This document shows positions 28,746 to 37,994 of a stretch of 64,000 nucleotides of DNA, one piece after another. Made by a program: the position numbers and the translations under genes. This DNA comes from Flammeovirga sp. SJP92 (lineage in GTDB: Bacteria; Bacteroidota; Bacteroidia; Cytophagales; Flammeovirgaceae). The notes under the pieces were generated by a model. The model was not told where the DNA came from. It saw only the letters and a list, made by a program, of their open reading frames with translations, and did no database searches. Position 1 is the stretch's first letter, and each line of letters starts with the position of its first letter. The stretch spans positions 124,001 through 188,000 of the forward strand of contig NZ_LQAQ01000112.1 of NCBI RefSeq assembly GCF_001583495.1, given 5' to 3'.

Positions 28746-29493
28746 TGAATTAGATCAAAAATTGAGAGTATATGAAACGGCTTTTGATTTTTGTGTTCCA
28801 CCCAATATTTATTTAGTGGCCAGAATTGATGGAAGAGGTTTTACAAAATTGACCAAACAAACTCATCCTTTTAAAAGGCCATTTGATGAAAGTTTTAGAG
28901 ATATAATGGTGGAGACAGTAAAACATTTGATGAACTGCGGGTTTAAAGTCATCTATGGTTTCACACAAAGCGATGAAATTTCTTTACTGTTTGATCTGAA
29001 TATTAACGCTTTTTCAAGAAAGTTGAGAAAGTACAATTCTGTATTGGCGGGTGAAGCAAGTGCAAAATTCTCTGTTTTATTAGGAGATATTGGTGCTTTT
29101 GATTGTAGAATTTCACAGTTGCCTCGAAAACAAGACGTGGTAGATTATTTCAGATGGAGAAATGAAGACGCCCATAGAAATGCACTCAATGCACACTGTT
29201 ACTGGCTGTTGAGAGAGAAAGGACAGACGGCTGTTCAAGCTTCTAAGGCAATTGAAGGGAAATCAACTGCTTTTAAAAATGAGTTATTATTTGAAAATGG
29301 TATTAATTTCAATGATCTACCTAGTTGGCAAAAAAGAGGAATTGGATTTTACTGGACAGAAGTAGATAAAAAAGGTTGGAATCCTCTTAAAGAAGAAGAA
29401 GTGATTGTACGCCGAAATGCAATCAAAGTAGATTATGAAATTCCGATGGGTGAAAAATATAATCATTTTATTATGGATTTACTTCGTCAGTAA
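28735..29493 (+). CDS. Thg1-like tRNA(His) guanylyltransferase family (3'-5' nucleotidyltransferase)
   Basis: 252 residues. RIDGRGF (30-36, metal-binding Asp 32) and FTQSDEISLLF (76-86, Asp 80/Glu 81) are the two catalytic motifs of Thg1; HPFKRPFDESFRDIM and an HCYWLLR segment also fit. Bacterial Thg1-like proteins add nucleotides 3'-5' to repair truncated tRNA 5' ends. Most bacteria encode the extra G of tRNA(His) in the gene and so do not need G-1 addition. The start overlaps the kinase gene by 11 nt. A hairpin terminator follows. Confidence 0.93.
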   Translation: MRFDELDQKLRVYETAFDFCVPPNIYLVARIDGRGFTKLTKQTHPFKRPFDESFRDIMVETVKHLMNCGFKVIYGFTQSDEISLLFDLNINAFSRKLRKYNSVLAGEASAKFSVLLGDIGAFDCRISQLPRKQDVVDYFRWRNEDAHRNALNAHCYWLLREKGQTAVQASKAIEGKSTAFKNELLFENGINFNDLPSWQKRGIGFYWTEVDKKGWNPLKEEEVIVRRNAIKVDYEIPMGEKYNHFIMDLLRQ

Positions 29494-29812
29494 AATAGTA
29501 ATACCAATCTTCTAATTATAAAGAAAGAGTAGTAATGTTTTGGAATTAAATTTCTAAAAATATTACTACTTTTTTCTTTTAAAAAGGGGGAGATTACATT
29601 CTCATTAAACGGTACATATTGAATGAGACCCTTAAACTGTCTAAATATTCCATTAAAGCAAAACGGTTTGATCTAATTTTAATGCAACTAGAGCAACATA
29701 CAAATTAGGAATTCTTTTCTTCTGGAAGCATCCGTCTTCAATTGAAGTGAGTAACACCTAAACAATGAAATGAAAGGTAGTTATTACCGAATTAATTTAC
29801 TTATACAAAACT
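29494..29812. other. Intergenic region
   Basis: 319 bp between the Thg1-like and beta-helix genes. It holds the hairpin at 29528-29576 and otherwise nothing I can assign. Confidence 0.6.
29528..29576 (+). terminator. Hairpin terminator of the PanE-NADAR-kinase-Thg1 run
   Basis: A 9-bp perfect core (29528-29536 with 29562-29570), extended by A/T pairs and followed by a T run. Confidence 0.75.
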
Positions 29813-32611
29813 ATGAATAAACAAATACTCACTCTTTTCCTTTGGGTGTGTTTCAGTGCAATTTCTTGTGCTACTGAAATACATGTTTCTAAAAATGGGG
29901 ATGATGCCAATTCAGGAACATCTTCAAGTCCTTATTTGACAATTCAAAAAGCGGCGAATGTAGCTAGTGCTGGTGATGTAGTGATCATACATGAAGGCAT
30001 TTATCGTGAAACTGTTGTGCCCTCTAAAAATGGGACAGAGGGTAGCCCCATTGTTTTTAAAGCAGCGGAAGGTGAAAAAGTAATTGTATCAGCAGGAGAA
30101 CTTATCAAAAGCTGGACACTGATGACAGATAATATTTATAAGGCAAATGTAAGTATGACGTTGGGTATGGAGCAAAACGCATTATTTTATAATGGAAACA
30201 TGATGGATATTGCACGTTGGCCCAACAATGTTGATAATGATCCTTATACGCCTGATGCCGAATATATAAAAGGAGGTTCTGGTGCTCATATTGAATATGC
30301 AGGAATACCAAGTTTTGACTGGAGTGAGGGATATATCTGGTATTTAGGTGGACACTCTGGTGCTAGTTGGACAAGGAAAATTAATTCATATTCAACATCA
30401 AGTATTGAGTTTGATGCAGTTGACATAAATAAGTGGCCTTTTAGTGTACATAACCCAACAATTGAAAGAAATGGGCATAGAGGTATTTTCTACTTGTTTA
30501 ATAGTTTAGATGCACTGGATATAGAAAGAGAATATTATTATGATGCTTCAAATCAAGAAGTATATTTTAAAGCACCTTCAGGTGAGAATCCTTCGGAAGG
30601 GCAATGTGAATATAGAGCTCGTAAATACACTTTTAAGTTAGAGAAAAATTACATCGTTCTTGACGGGATTGAGACGTTTGGAGGAATAGTACTGACTACT
30701 GGCAATCATAACGTTATCAGAAATTCAATCATCCGACATGGTATTCCAATTTTGGATGAATTGGATAATACAGACGCACAAATTGGATCTGGGGCAATTA
30801 CTGTTGAAGGTCAAAATACATTGATTGAAAAGAACTTGATTGAATATGGAACAGCCAATGGAATATCAATGTTAGCTTCATGGAAAGGATCAAAGAATAC
30901 AACAATTAGAAATAACATTGTTAGAAACTTCAATACCATTGGAATTCATGCAGAGCCTATCCGTTCAAATTGTCCAGGAACAGTGATTGAAAATAATACA
31001 GTATCTGGAAGTGGAAGAAGTGGAGTATATGTGAGTGGAGGAGAAGCCGTAATTGCTTACAATAATGTCTTTGATGTTATGAAAATGAATGCCGATGGTG
31101 GCGTTTTCTATACAGTAGGTAACGCAGATTATAAAAACTCTGTCATTCATCATAATTGGTTTCACAGTTCAACTGCCGCTCCGCATGCAGGTTATAAAGT
31201 GGCAGGGATTTATTTAGATAACCACAGTAAAGGATATGAAGTGTACAATAATGTAGTGTACAACGTATCGTGGTCAGGTATTCAAATTAATTGGGACAAT
31301 TGGGGATTAGACATCTATAATAACTCAATTTATAAAGCATCTGAAGCCATGGGGCGATGGGAGAATGGCTATACTATGGATGATGTAGTTGTGATTAATA
31401 ACTATGCAGACATTGCTCCTTGGTACGGTACAGATATCCAAGCAGAAAATATTATTGATCCCAATTCTCCGTTTGTAGACCCTGCAAATATGAATTTTGA
31501 GCCTGCTGAAGGTTCAGTGTTAATAGATGCTGGAAAAGTGATTGCTGATTTTACTGGCGATTATGTTGGTGATGCTCCAGATATTGGAGCTTATGAAAAA
31601 GGTGGTGAAAAGTGGATTCCTGGTGCAGATTGGGTACCTGTTACAGACCTTCCCAATATAAATTCAATTCGAATAGAAAGTGCTCCTCAATCTGTTGAAA
31701 CAGGTAAAAGTTTTGATATAAAAGTAGGTTATGAATCAACAGCTTCTCATGAAATTATAGCAGTGACTTATTCACCTTTAGGAGAAGAATTGACAAAGCT
31801 TCAACAAAGCGTAAAAGCTGGTAAAGGATCGTTGGTATTCACCATCTCACAAGCATTCAACTGGACACCAGGTGAAAGTTATAAAGTTGAAGTGGGTATT
31901 AAAGAAGCAAGTGCAGGAGAGGGTAATTATTTAGCCCAAGATTCTTTTTCTTTTGAAGTGACAGGTGAAGAGGAAACAAAGTTATTCTCATTTCAGAATC
32001 AAGGTAGTTTTAATTATATCAGCGCTGCAGATCCAAGTTTGCTGAATTGTGAATCAGAAAATGTTGGAGACACCGAGTTATTTGAAATAATAGAAAATAC
32101 GGATGGTACTTTTTCATTTAAAGGTCACAATGGAATGTATATCAGTTCAGAGAATGGATTGAAAGCATTGACTTGTCAAAGTACTACAATCGGTGAATTG
32201 GAAAAATTCATGATGGAAGATTTTGGTGATGATATTTATGCCATCAAAGGTAATAATGAATTATATCTAAGAAATAACATGTTCTGTACAAGTGAAGAAG
32301 CTACAGATTGGCAGAAGTTTAAACTAAATGGTTCTGATGATATCGTTTCTTCAAATGATACATTTGGAAAAGAAGGAGTAACGGTTTATCCTAATCCAAC
32401 TGAAGGTGTTTTCCATATCAAGTGGGGACAGCTGACACAGAACTCAAGAATAATTGTGTACAATTTAATGGGGCAAGTAGTATTGGATAAAACACTTGCC
32501 CAAAGTGAATCGATTTCAACAATCGACCTAAAAGGTCAGAATATTGGTGTTTACCTAATCAAGTTAATGACTGAGGGTAAAATAACAACTAAGAAAATCA
32601 ATATAATGTGA
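29813..32611 (+). CDS. Secreted right-handed beta-helix protein with fascin-like domain and T9SS sorting domain
   Basis: 932 residues: signal peptide (about 1-21), DUF1565-like start of the helix (IHVSKNGDDANSGTSSSPY), and parallel beta-helix coils (about 280-560) rich in N-x-V/I-x-x-N steps. An Ig-like domain (about 625-715), a fascin-like beta-trefoil (about 722-845; KGHNGMYISSENGLKAL) and a type A type IX sorting domain (VTVYPNPTEG at about 856 to the end) complete it. It is therefore exported to the cell surface or medium. The beta-helix fold suggests a polysaccharide lyase or glycosidase; catalytic residues cannot be assigned. It lies 5 kb from GH115 but not in its operon. Confidence 0.87.
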   Translation: MNKQILTLFLWVCFSAISCATEIHVSKNGDDANSGTSSSPYLTIQKAANVASAGDVVIIHEGIYRETVVPSKNGTEGSPIVFKAAEGEKVIVSAGELIKSWTLMTDNIYKANVSMTLGMEQNALFYNGNMMDIARWPNNVDNDPYTPDAEYIKGGSGAHIEYAGIPSFDWSEGYIWYLGGHSGASWTRKINSYSTSSIEFDAVDINKWPFSVHNPTIERNGHRGIFYLFNSLDALDIEREYYYDASNQEVYFKAPSGENPSEGQCEYRARKYTFKLEKNYIVLDGIETFGGIVLTTGNHNVIRNSIIRHGIPILDELDNTDAQIGSGAITVEGQNTLIEKNLIEYGTANGISMLASWKGSKNTTIRNNIVRNFNTIGIHAEPIRSNCPGTVIENNTVSGSGRSGVYVSGGEAVIAYNNVFDVMKMNADGGVFYTVGNADYKNSVIHHNWFHSSTAAPHAGYKVAGIYLDNHSKGYEVYNNVVYNVSWSGIQINWDNWGLDIYNNSIYKASEAMGRWENGYTMDDVVVINNYADIAPWYGTDIQAENIIDPNSPFVDPANMNFEPAEGSVLIDAGKVIADFTGDYVGDAPDIGAYEKGGEKWIPGADWVPVTDLPNINSIRIESAPQSVETGKSFDIKVGYESTASHEIIAVTYSPLGEELTKLQQSVKAGKGSLVFTISQAFNWTPGESYKVEVGIKEASAGEGNYLAQDSFSFEVTGEEETKLFSFQNQGSFNYISAADPSLLNCESENVGDTELFEIIENTDGTFSFKGHNGMYISSENGLKALTCQSTTIGELEKFMMEDFGDDIYAIKGNNELYLRNNMFCTSEEATDWQKFKLNGSDDIVSSNDTFGKEGVTVYPNPTEGVFHIKWGQLTQNSRIIVYNLMGQVVLDKTLAQSESISTIDLKGQNIGVYLIKLMTEGKITTKKINIM

Positions 32612-32644
32612 TGTAATAGTTAAGTAGCTTACCGATTTAAAAGC

Positions 32645-32685
32645 AAAGCAGTATTTTCAAGGTATTATTCTTGAAGTACTGCTTT
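32645..32685 (+). terminator. Hairpin terminator of the beta-helix gene
   Basis: Arms 32645-32653 and 32677-32685 pair perfectly (9 bp), with further imperfect pairing inside. Followed by a T run; it lies between convergent genes. Confidence 0.75.
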
Positions 32686-32707
32686 TTTGTTTTACTAAAG
32701 ATCTGGT

Positions 32708-33130
32708 TTAAGCATCAAACCTGAAACCATAATGAGTGGCTAATACAGTTTTGATTTTTGTTTTGTCCAAAGTCTTATTGATAAGTTCTGTTACGCATCT
32801 ATAAGAATCCGCTTTCATTTTATCCAAAGGGTTAACTGATGTGGTCAATACAACAATTTTGGTATCCTTGAATTTTTCATCAAAATCATTTAATAAATAT
32901 TTATCCAAAAACTCCCATCCATTGATTCTTGGCATATTGAGATCAAGAAAAATGAGGTTGGGGATATGAATGGTAGAAAGGGGTTTTGAAAGATATTCCA
33001 AAGCTTCTTCTGCATCTTCACAAAAGACGGGGTGATGAACAATATCCATGGCCTTGATGATTGTTGCATTAAAAAAATTTGTTGCCTCATCGTCATCAAT
33101 GCACATAATGCAATCTAATTTATTTTTCAT
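32708..33130 (-). CDS. Response regulator, receiver domain only (CheY-like)
   Basis: 140 residues. The acidic pocket IDDDE (11-15), phospho-acceptor Asp 63 in FLDLNMP, TTS (98-100) and Lys 121 (INKTL) are all present. There is no output domain. Its start codon overlaps the end of the histidine kinase gene by 4 nt, so the kinase is its partner. This small receiver plus PAS kinase layout is common in Bacteroidota and may relay to other proteins by protein contact. Confidence 0.93.
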   Translation of the reverse strand: MKNKLDCIMCIDDDEATNFFNATIIKAMDIVHHPVFCEDAEEALEYLSKPLSTIHIPNLIFLDLNMPRINGWEFLDKYLLNDFDEKFKDTKIVVLTTSVNPLDKMKADSYRCVTELINKTLDKTKIKTVLATHYGFRFDA

Positions 33131-34275
33131 TTTAATTTCTTACAAAGCGTAAAACAAAACTTAGTGCCTTCGGGATTGTTTTTCTCCACCCATATTTGTC
33201 CTTCATGCAGGTCAATTACTTTTTTACAGATCGATAGACCAATTCCAGAACCGTCAAATTCATTTTTCTTATGTAATCGTTGAAATACATGGAAAACCTT
33301 TTCATAATATTGTTCATCAATGCCAATACCATTATCACTTACTTCAAACTTCCACTTTTGGGGTTCTTCAATACACACAACCTCTACTTTTGGAGTTCTT
33401 TCAGGATGTTTGTATTTGATAGCATTACTTATCAGGTTTTGAAACAAAACTTTCAACTCAGATTCATAACCTTTTACTGTAGGAAGGTCATTGACTATTA
33501 TTTCAGCCTTCTCATTCATTATTGTTCCTGCTAGATTCTCTAGCACACCATCTACGATTGTTTTGGTATCCACTTTATCCAATTCAAGTTGTTTCCCTAT
33601 GATATTATAATCAATCATGCCTTTAAGAAGCACTTTCATTCTCTTAGTCGCAGTTTCTATATAATCAAGATATTTTATTGATGTTGCATTGGATTCGTCA
33701 TTTTGGAGTTCTTCTTGTAGCAACATTGAAAAACTTTGTATAGTGTTAAGAGGCTCACTTAAATCATGTGAAGTAACGTAACCCATTTGCTCTAGTTCAT
33801 AGTTTTTCTGGGCAATTTTCTCCATAGAATCTTCTAATTTCTTAGCGTAGTTTCTACTTTCAGTAATGTCATGCACACTGCCAATAAGCATTTTACACTT
33901 TCCGAAGTGATCAAAGATAGGAGCAATTCTTACCTCTCCAATTTTAGTGCCTGTGGGATAAGGAGTAATTTCTTCCCAACTTACACTTGCTTTTGTTGCA
34001 ATTGCAGTTTCATATTTTCCTAAAACCATTGATAAAGAAGGTTCTGGAATTACATCCTTTACATTTAGACCTACCACTTGCTCACGTTTTAAACCTGTGG
34101 CGTTCAAGAAACTTTGATTGACAGAACTAAAGATGTAATCTCCTGAATTATCAACATTTAGAGCAAAAATCACATCTCCAACGGTATCATAAATAAGAGA
34201 TAGTATTTGATCTTTCTCTTTTAAAATTTGGTTATAGGAATCTTTTCTGAATCCTTCCGAATAATTAGTAGACAT
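33127..34275 (-). CDS. PAS-domain sensor histidine kinase (cytoplasmic)
   Basis: 382 residues. A PAS domain (about 25-140), a coiled-coil link, the HisKA H-box MGYVTSHDLSEPL with phospho-acceptor His 170, and an HATPase_c domain with NAIKYKH (N box), DNGIGI (G1) and GSGIGLSICKKV (G2). There is no transmembrane segment, so it senses a cytoplasmic signal through PAS. It overlaps the receiver gene by 4 nt and is upstream of it, forming a two-gene operon. Confidence 0.94.
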   Translation of the reverse strand: MSTNYSEGFRKDSYNQILKEKDQILSLIYDTVGDVIFALNVDNSGDYIFSSVNQSFLNATGLKREQVVGLNVKDVIPEPSLSMVLGKYETAIATKASVSWEEITPYPTGTKIGEVRIAPIFDHFGKCKMLIGSVHDITESRNYAKKLEDSMEKIAQKNYELEQMGYVTSHDLSEPLNTIQSFSMLLQEELQNDESNATSIKYLDYIETATKRMKVLLKGMIDYNIIGKQLELDKVDTKTIVDGVLENLAGTIMNEKAEIIVNDLPTVKGYESELKVLFQNLISNAIKYKHPERTPKVEVVCIEEPQKWKFEVSDNGIGIDEQYYEKVFHVFQRLHKKNEFDGSGIGLSICKKVIDLHEGQIWVEKNNPEGTKFCFTLCKKLK

Positions 34276-34644
34276 AGTGTATTAATAATAATAGTAGTCG
34301 GTTCCATTAGGAACAAAATAGTTAGTGATTTTATGGACAGAAAGCAGTTTTGGGTTGACTTGTTGTGTCAATCATAATTTTCACAATAATAATTTAATAA
34401 ATGATTGTGAGAAGTAAAAGAGAATTGCAAAATGATCCTATAATAATGAAATTCGACGTTCTCACTTAAAACCATTCGGTAAATTATTTATACATATCAA
34501 AGATATAAACTATAGACGTTCCAATAATGTTTTATTTTTGGGTGAAGAAGAATAGGGATAAATCTTTGAATTAATTTATATTTGAGGCAAATAGATAAAA
34601 ACCTAACAAAGTAAATTATTTTAATAATACAAAAAACTAATATA
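34276..34644. other. Intergenic region between divergent genes
   Basis: 369 bp separating the histidine kinase and prolyl oligopeptidase genes. It must hold both promoters; a TATATTTG match (34577-34584) could be the -7 box of the peptidase gene, 61 bp before its ATG. Nothing else stands out. Confidence 0.5.
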
Positions 34645-36828
34645 ATGAACTTCAATAAAAGCAATCACTATTGTTTGTACACTATTATCTTTCTCTTTTT
34701 CAGTCATTTGGCAGTATTTGCACAGAAGGAATACAAGTATCCTCTTGCTCCTAAAGGAGATTTTACGGATGTGTATTTTGATACAACAATCACTGACCCT
34801 TATCAGTGGATGGAGAACCCTAGTGATCTGAGGTTGAATGTATGGTTGGAACAACAAGGGAAATTGACCAAGAAAGAGGAAAATAGCCATACTCGAAGTG
34901 CCACATTGAAAGAACAAATTGCAAGTTTGTATGTCGATGTGAAACAAAAAAGAATGAAGAGTTATGTAGAAAGAGAGCGGAAACTAAAGAGTAAATATGA
35001 ATTTAAAAATGTATTCAAAAATGTGAGCCGTACGCCAGATATTAGTTACAGATTAAGAGGAAAAGGTAACTTTAAAACTTTAGTTAAGGTAAAAGACTTT
35101 CAAAAAAACAAAGGTGATAATGTTGTAATATTGAGAAAAGTAGTCAATGATGAAGAAGGATTGGTGGCAATTATTATGTCTCATAACGGAAGTGATTGGA
35201 GAGAAGCCTATTTCTTTGATTTGAAAACTGGAGAGCGATTGGAAGATCATCTAAAGTATCTGAGAACATCAAGTGAGATTATATGGAATGGTAGAAACGT
35301 ATATTATGACCGGTACAAGCAACCTGAAGAAGGAAAAGAACTTTTAAATAAGGCCGTTGGCCAAGAACTCTTTTACCACAAGCTAGGAACTGATCAGACG
35401 GAAGATAAAAGTCTTTATAAACACATTGATGTTACAGGAACAAGTCACTTCTATTATAAAAAAATGGGAGACAAAATCTTCTTTCAACATTATTATAAAC
35501 ACAAAGACAAGTTTTTAAAAGCACTTTCTTATGCAAATAATGATCCTGAGTCTTTCTACCTCAAGGATTTCATTATATACCCGAATGATAAAAAGATCTC
35601 CCTTACTGTAAAAGATGTCTTTGGAGATACAGTGTTAATTCAGACCAATTGGAATGCACCCAATGGGAAAGTATTAGGCGCTAATCTTAAAGAACGTAAT
35701 AAGCTTTTTGAAATTATTCCAGAATATGATGTATTGCTCAGAGGAGTTTATCGATTGGGTAAAGATAAAATAGCTAATATTTATAGAAAAGAAGGAAGCT
35801 TCTTGGTACTTGTTTTTGATTTAGAAGGGAAAGTATTAAAGAAAATTGATATTGAAGAAGGAAAGAAAATAAGTTATTTAGGGGAAAAAAATGAGAATGC
35901 AAAGTTTACAGAATTTTGTATTTCTTCATTCTATCATCCTGATTTATGGTATCAGATTAATTTGGGAGACCTATCTGTAAAACCAAGCAAAACAATTTCT
36001 GTTCCTTATGACCCTGATATGTTGGAAACTAGATATGTAAAGTATAAATCCAAAGACGGCACAGAGGTTCCAATGTATATTACATGTAAAAAAGGACTGA
36101 AATTGAATGGTAAAAATCCTACAATCATTTATGGTTATGGTGGTTATGGTCATACGGTTGAACCTTCTTTTGATGAAGCGAAAGCATTATGGTTGTTGCA
36201 TGGTGGAGTCTTAGCAATTCCAAATATCAGGGGAGGTGGAGCCGTTGGTGGTAAATGGGCGAAGGAAGGAAGAAGATTAAATAAACAAAATGCTATTGAT
36301 GATTTTATTAGTGCGGCCGAATACTTAATTGATCAAAAATATACTAACAGTAAAAGATTAGGTATTAATGGAGGCTCACATGGAGGTTTATTGGTAGGGG
36401 CAACAATTACACAAAGACCTGAGCTTTTCCATGCCGCAATTATTGATGCTGGTGCATTAGATATGCTTCGTTTTGAAAAATTTACAGTGGGTTCAGTGAG
36501 TACCAATTTAAATGAATTTGGCAGTGTGTCCGATTCTTTAGACTTTAAGAATTTGGTCTCTTATTCTCCACTGCACAATGTTAAAGAAGGAGTGAAGTAT
36601 CCTAATGTTTTATTAATCACAGGAGATCATGATGATAGAGTTCCTCCCTTACATTCTTTTAAATTTTTAGCAACATTGCAGGAAAAAGGTGATCCTACAT
36701 CCAAATACTTACTTTATTTGACTGAAGGAGCAGGGCATGGAGGTGCACTTAATGTGCAATCATGGATTGATCAATTACTTTTTAAGTATTATTTCTTTTT
36801 TGATCAACTGGAACTGAATTTTTATTAA
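34645..36828 (+). CDS. Prolyl oligopeptidase family serine peptidase (S9A), secreted
   Basis: 727 residues. A signal peptide ends near VFAQ. Residues about 40-440 are the beta-propeller (DPYQWMEN near its start), followed by the alpha/beta-hydrolase domain. The nucleophile Ser 578 lies in GGSHGG, the acid in GDHDDRVPP (about 660-668) and His 698 in GAGHGG. Family knowledge: it cleaves short peptides after proline. Export makes it a periplasmic peptide scavenger. It is a single gene with a large hairpin behind it. Confidence 0.95.
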   Translation: MNFNKSNHYCLYTIIFLFFSHLAVFAQKEYKYPLAPKGDFTDVYFDTTITDPYQWMENPSDLRLNVWLEQQGKLTKKEENSHTRSATLKEQIASLYVDVKQKRMKSYVERERKLKSKYEFKNVFKNVSRTPDISYRLRGKGNFKTLVKVKDFQKNKGDNVVILRKVVNDEEGLVAIIMSHNGSDWREAYFFDLKTGERLEDHLKYLRTSSEIIWNGRNVYYDRYKQPEEGKELLNKAVGQELFYHKLGTDQTEDKSLYKHIDVTGTSHFYYKKMGDKIFFQHYYKHKDKFLKALSYANNDPESFYLKDFIIYPNDKKISLTVKDVFGDTVLIQTNWNAPNGKVLGANLKERNKLFEIIPEYDVLLRGVYRLGKDKIANIYRKEGSFLVLVFDLEGKVLKKIDIEEGKKISYLGEKNENAKFTEFCISSFYHPDLWYQINLGDLSVKPSKTISVPYDPDMLETRYVKYKSKDGTEVPMYITCKKGLKLNGKNPTIIYGYGGYGHTVEPSFDEAKALWLLHGGVLAIPNIRGGGAVGGKWAKEGRRLNKQNAIDDFISAAEYLIDQKYTNSKRLGINGGSHGGLLVGATITQRPELFHAAIIDAGALDMLRFEKFTVGSVSTNLNEFGSVSDSLDFKNLVSYSPLHNVKEGVKYPNVLLITGDHDDRVPPLHSFKFLATLQEKGDPTSKYLLYLTEGAGHGGALNVQSWIDQLLFKYYFFFDQLELNFY

Positions 36829-36862
36829 GCAAGATATTTCAAACATGCTCTAAGTACCAAGC

Positions 36863-36924
36863 CAAAATTATCTCCATCATAAACCCATGCATTAATTCTT
36901 GGGTTTACGATGGAGATAATTTTG
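36863..36924. terminator. Long hairpin terminator, probably bidirectional
   Basis: Arms 36863-36887 and 36900-36924 pair over 25 bp with one mismatch around a 12-nt loop, just after the peptidase gene and facing the SUKH relic on the other strand. Confidence 0.85.
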
Positions 36925-36931
36925 TATGGAT

Positions 36932-37330
36932 TTAATAGACTTTTTCGGAATCTTCATCAATGAGTTGTAGTAGTTCTAAAATTGTATTGCAAACAAAATC
37001 TTTAGTGTAGTGATTATTGAATATTCCCTTTTTGTCTTTTATATACCCGAAATGATGACTCGAAATTAGATAATCGCAAATCGGAATAAAGTCTTTTGAG
37101 TTCTGATGAGATTCATACTCCTCTTTTATTCTTTAGATTGGAAATAAAGAAAACATATTAGGAGTCCAATCCAAATTACGAAATCCATTGATATGATTAT
37201 AGAAAGTTTTGAAATCTTCAGGAAAATCAAAGTTGACTTCTTTTTCAACAGTATTAATTTCTTCAATAGTAACTCCTGGATTTAAAGAGATGACTTTGTT
37301 CTACCAATATTTTATGGTTTGTTTAATCAT
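36932..37330 (-). pseudogene. SUKH (SMI1/KNR4) family relic with two in-frame stops
   Basis: Read from the ATG at 37330, one frame of 133 codons runs to a TAA at 36932, interrupted by TAG at codon 10 and TAA at codon 66. The translation has the SMI1/KNR4 pattern: NPGVTIEEINTVEKEVNFD, FPEDFKTFYNHINGF, then SKDFIPICDYLISSHHFGYI. The frame is otherwise unbroken, so decay is recent and limited to point mutations. Family knowledge: SUKH proteins are mostly immunity proteins of polymorphic toxin systems. No toxin gene is adjacent. It was recognised only because the interruptions were read through. Confidence 0.75.
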
Positions 37331-37430
37331 ATTTTTTTTTCAATGACATATAGGTTAGCCATTTATCAATGTTCTGTAAGTTGAGTAGGGGAACTGCAAG
37401 GGCAGACTAGAATGAACTATTATGGAAAAA

Positions 37431-37994
37431 TTATTCAGGGAGCCTATTTTTCACCAATGCTATTTGCCCCATATGATTGGCTGAATGTTCCATTACATGA
37501 AACCATACCCAATGATTATTGATACCTTCATCTACATTTTCTGCAAACCAAGCATCATCTTTTGTTTTAAGACCTTTGAGTGTTTCTTTTCTCACTTGAT
37601 CCCAAAGATCTAGATAATACTTAATCGGTTTGCCTTTTAATTCCTTTCTGCTTTTTTCGCCTAAACTACTCGCAACACTCCAAAATTCTTCTTCTTTTTC
37701 AGTCCAAGTTCGTCCTTTTAATGTCTCTACTTGATAATAGGATTCAGTAGCCACCAAATGCATAATTAAGGCTCCAATACTGTTTGCTTTTTTGTCAAAC
37801 ATAAAATCTGTTTCCGCCTGATCTAAATCAGCTGTCATTTCGGTGATCCTGCCTTTCAAGTCTTCCAGCATATCCACCATTATTCCAATTTGGGTTGAAT
37901 ATCCTTTTTCTGGTTTGATTTCGTATTGTGCATGAACGAATGAAAATGAAAAACATAGAAGTAGTAGTGCGAAGAATTTCTTTTTTAATCTCAT
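37431..37994 (-). CDS. Exported DinB-like four-helix protein
   Basis: 187 residues with a signal peptide ending near VHAQ. LMHLVATESYY (His about 75) and WFHVMEHSANHMGQIALVK (His residues about 165-175) supply the metal-binding histidine set of the DinB/YfiT superfamily of four-helix bundles. Most relatives are cytoplasmic thiol- or metal-dependent enzymes. Exported versions occur in Bacteroidota; their function is unknown. It is downstream of the SUKH relic on the same strand order but separated by 100 bp. Confidence 0.82.
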   Translation of the reverse strand: MRLKKKFFALLLLCFSFSFVHAQYEIKPEKGYSTQIGIMVDMLEDLKGRITEMTADLDQAETDFMFDKKANSIGALIMHLVATESYYQVETLKGRTWTEKEEEFWSVASSLGEKSRKELKGKPIKYYLDLWDQVRKETLKGLKTKDDAWFAENVDEGINNHWVWFHVMEHSANHMGQIALVKNRLPE

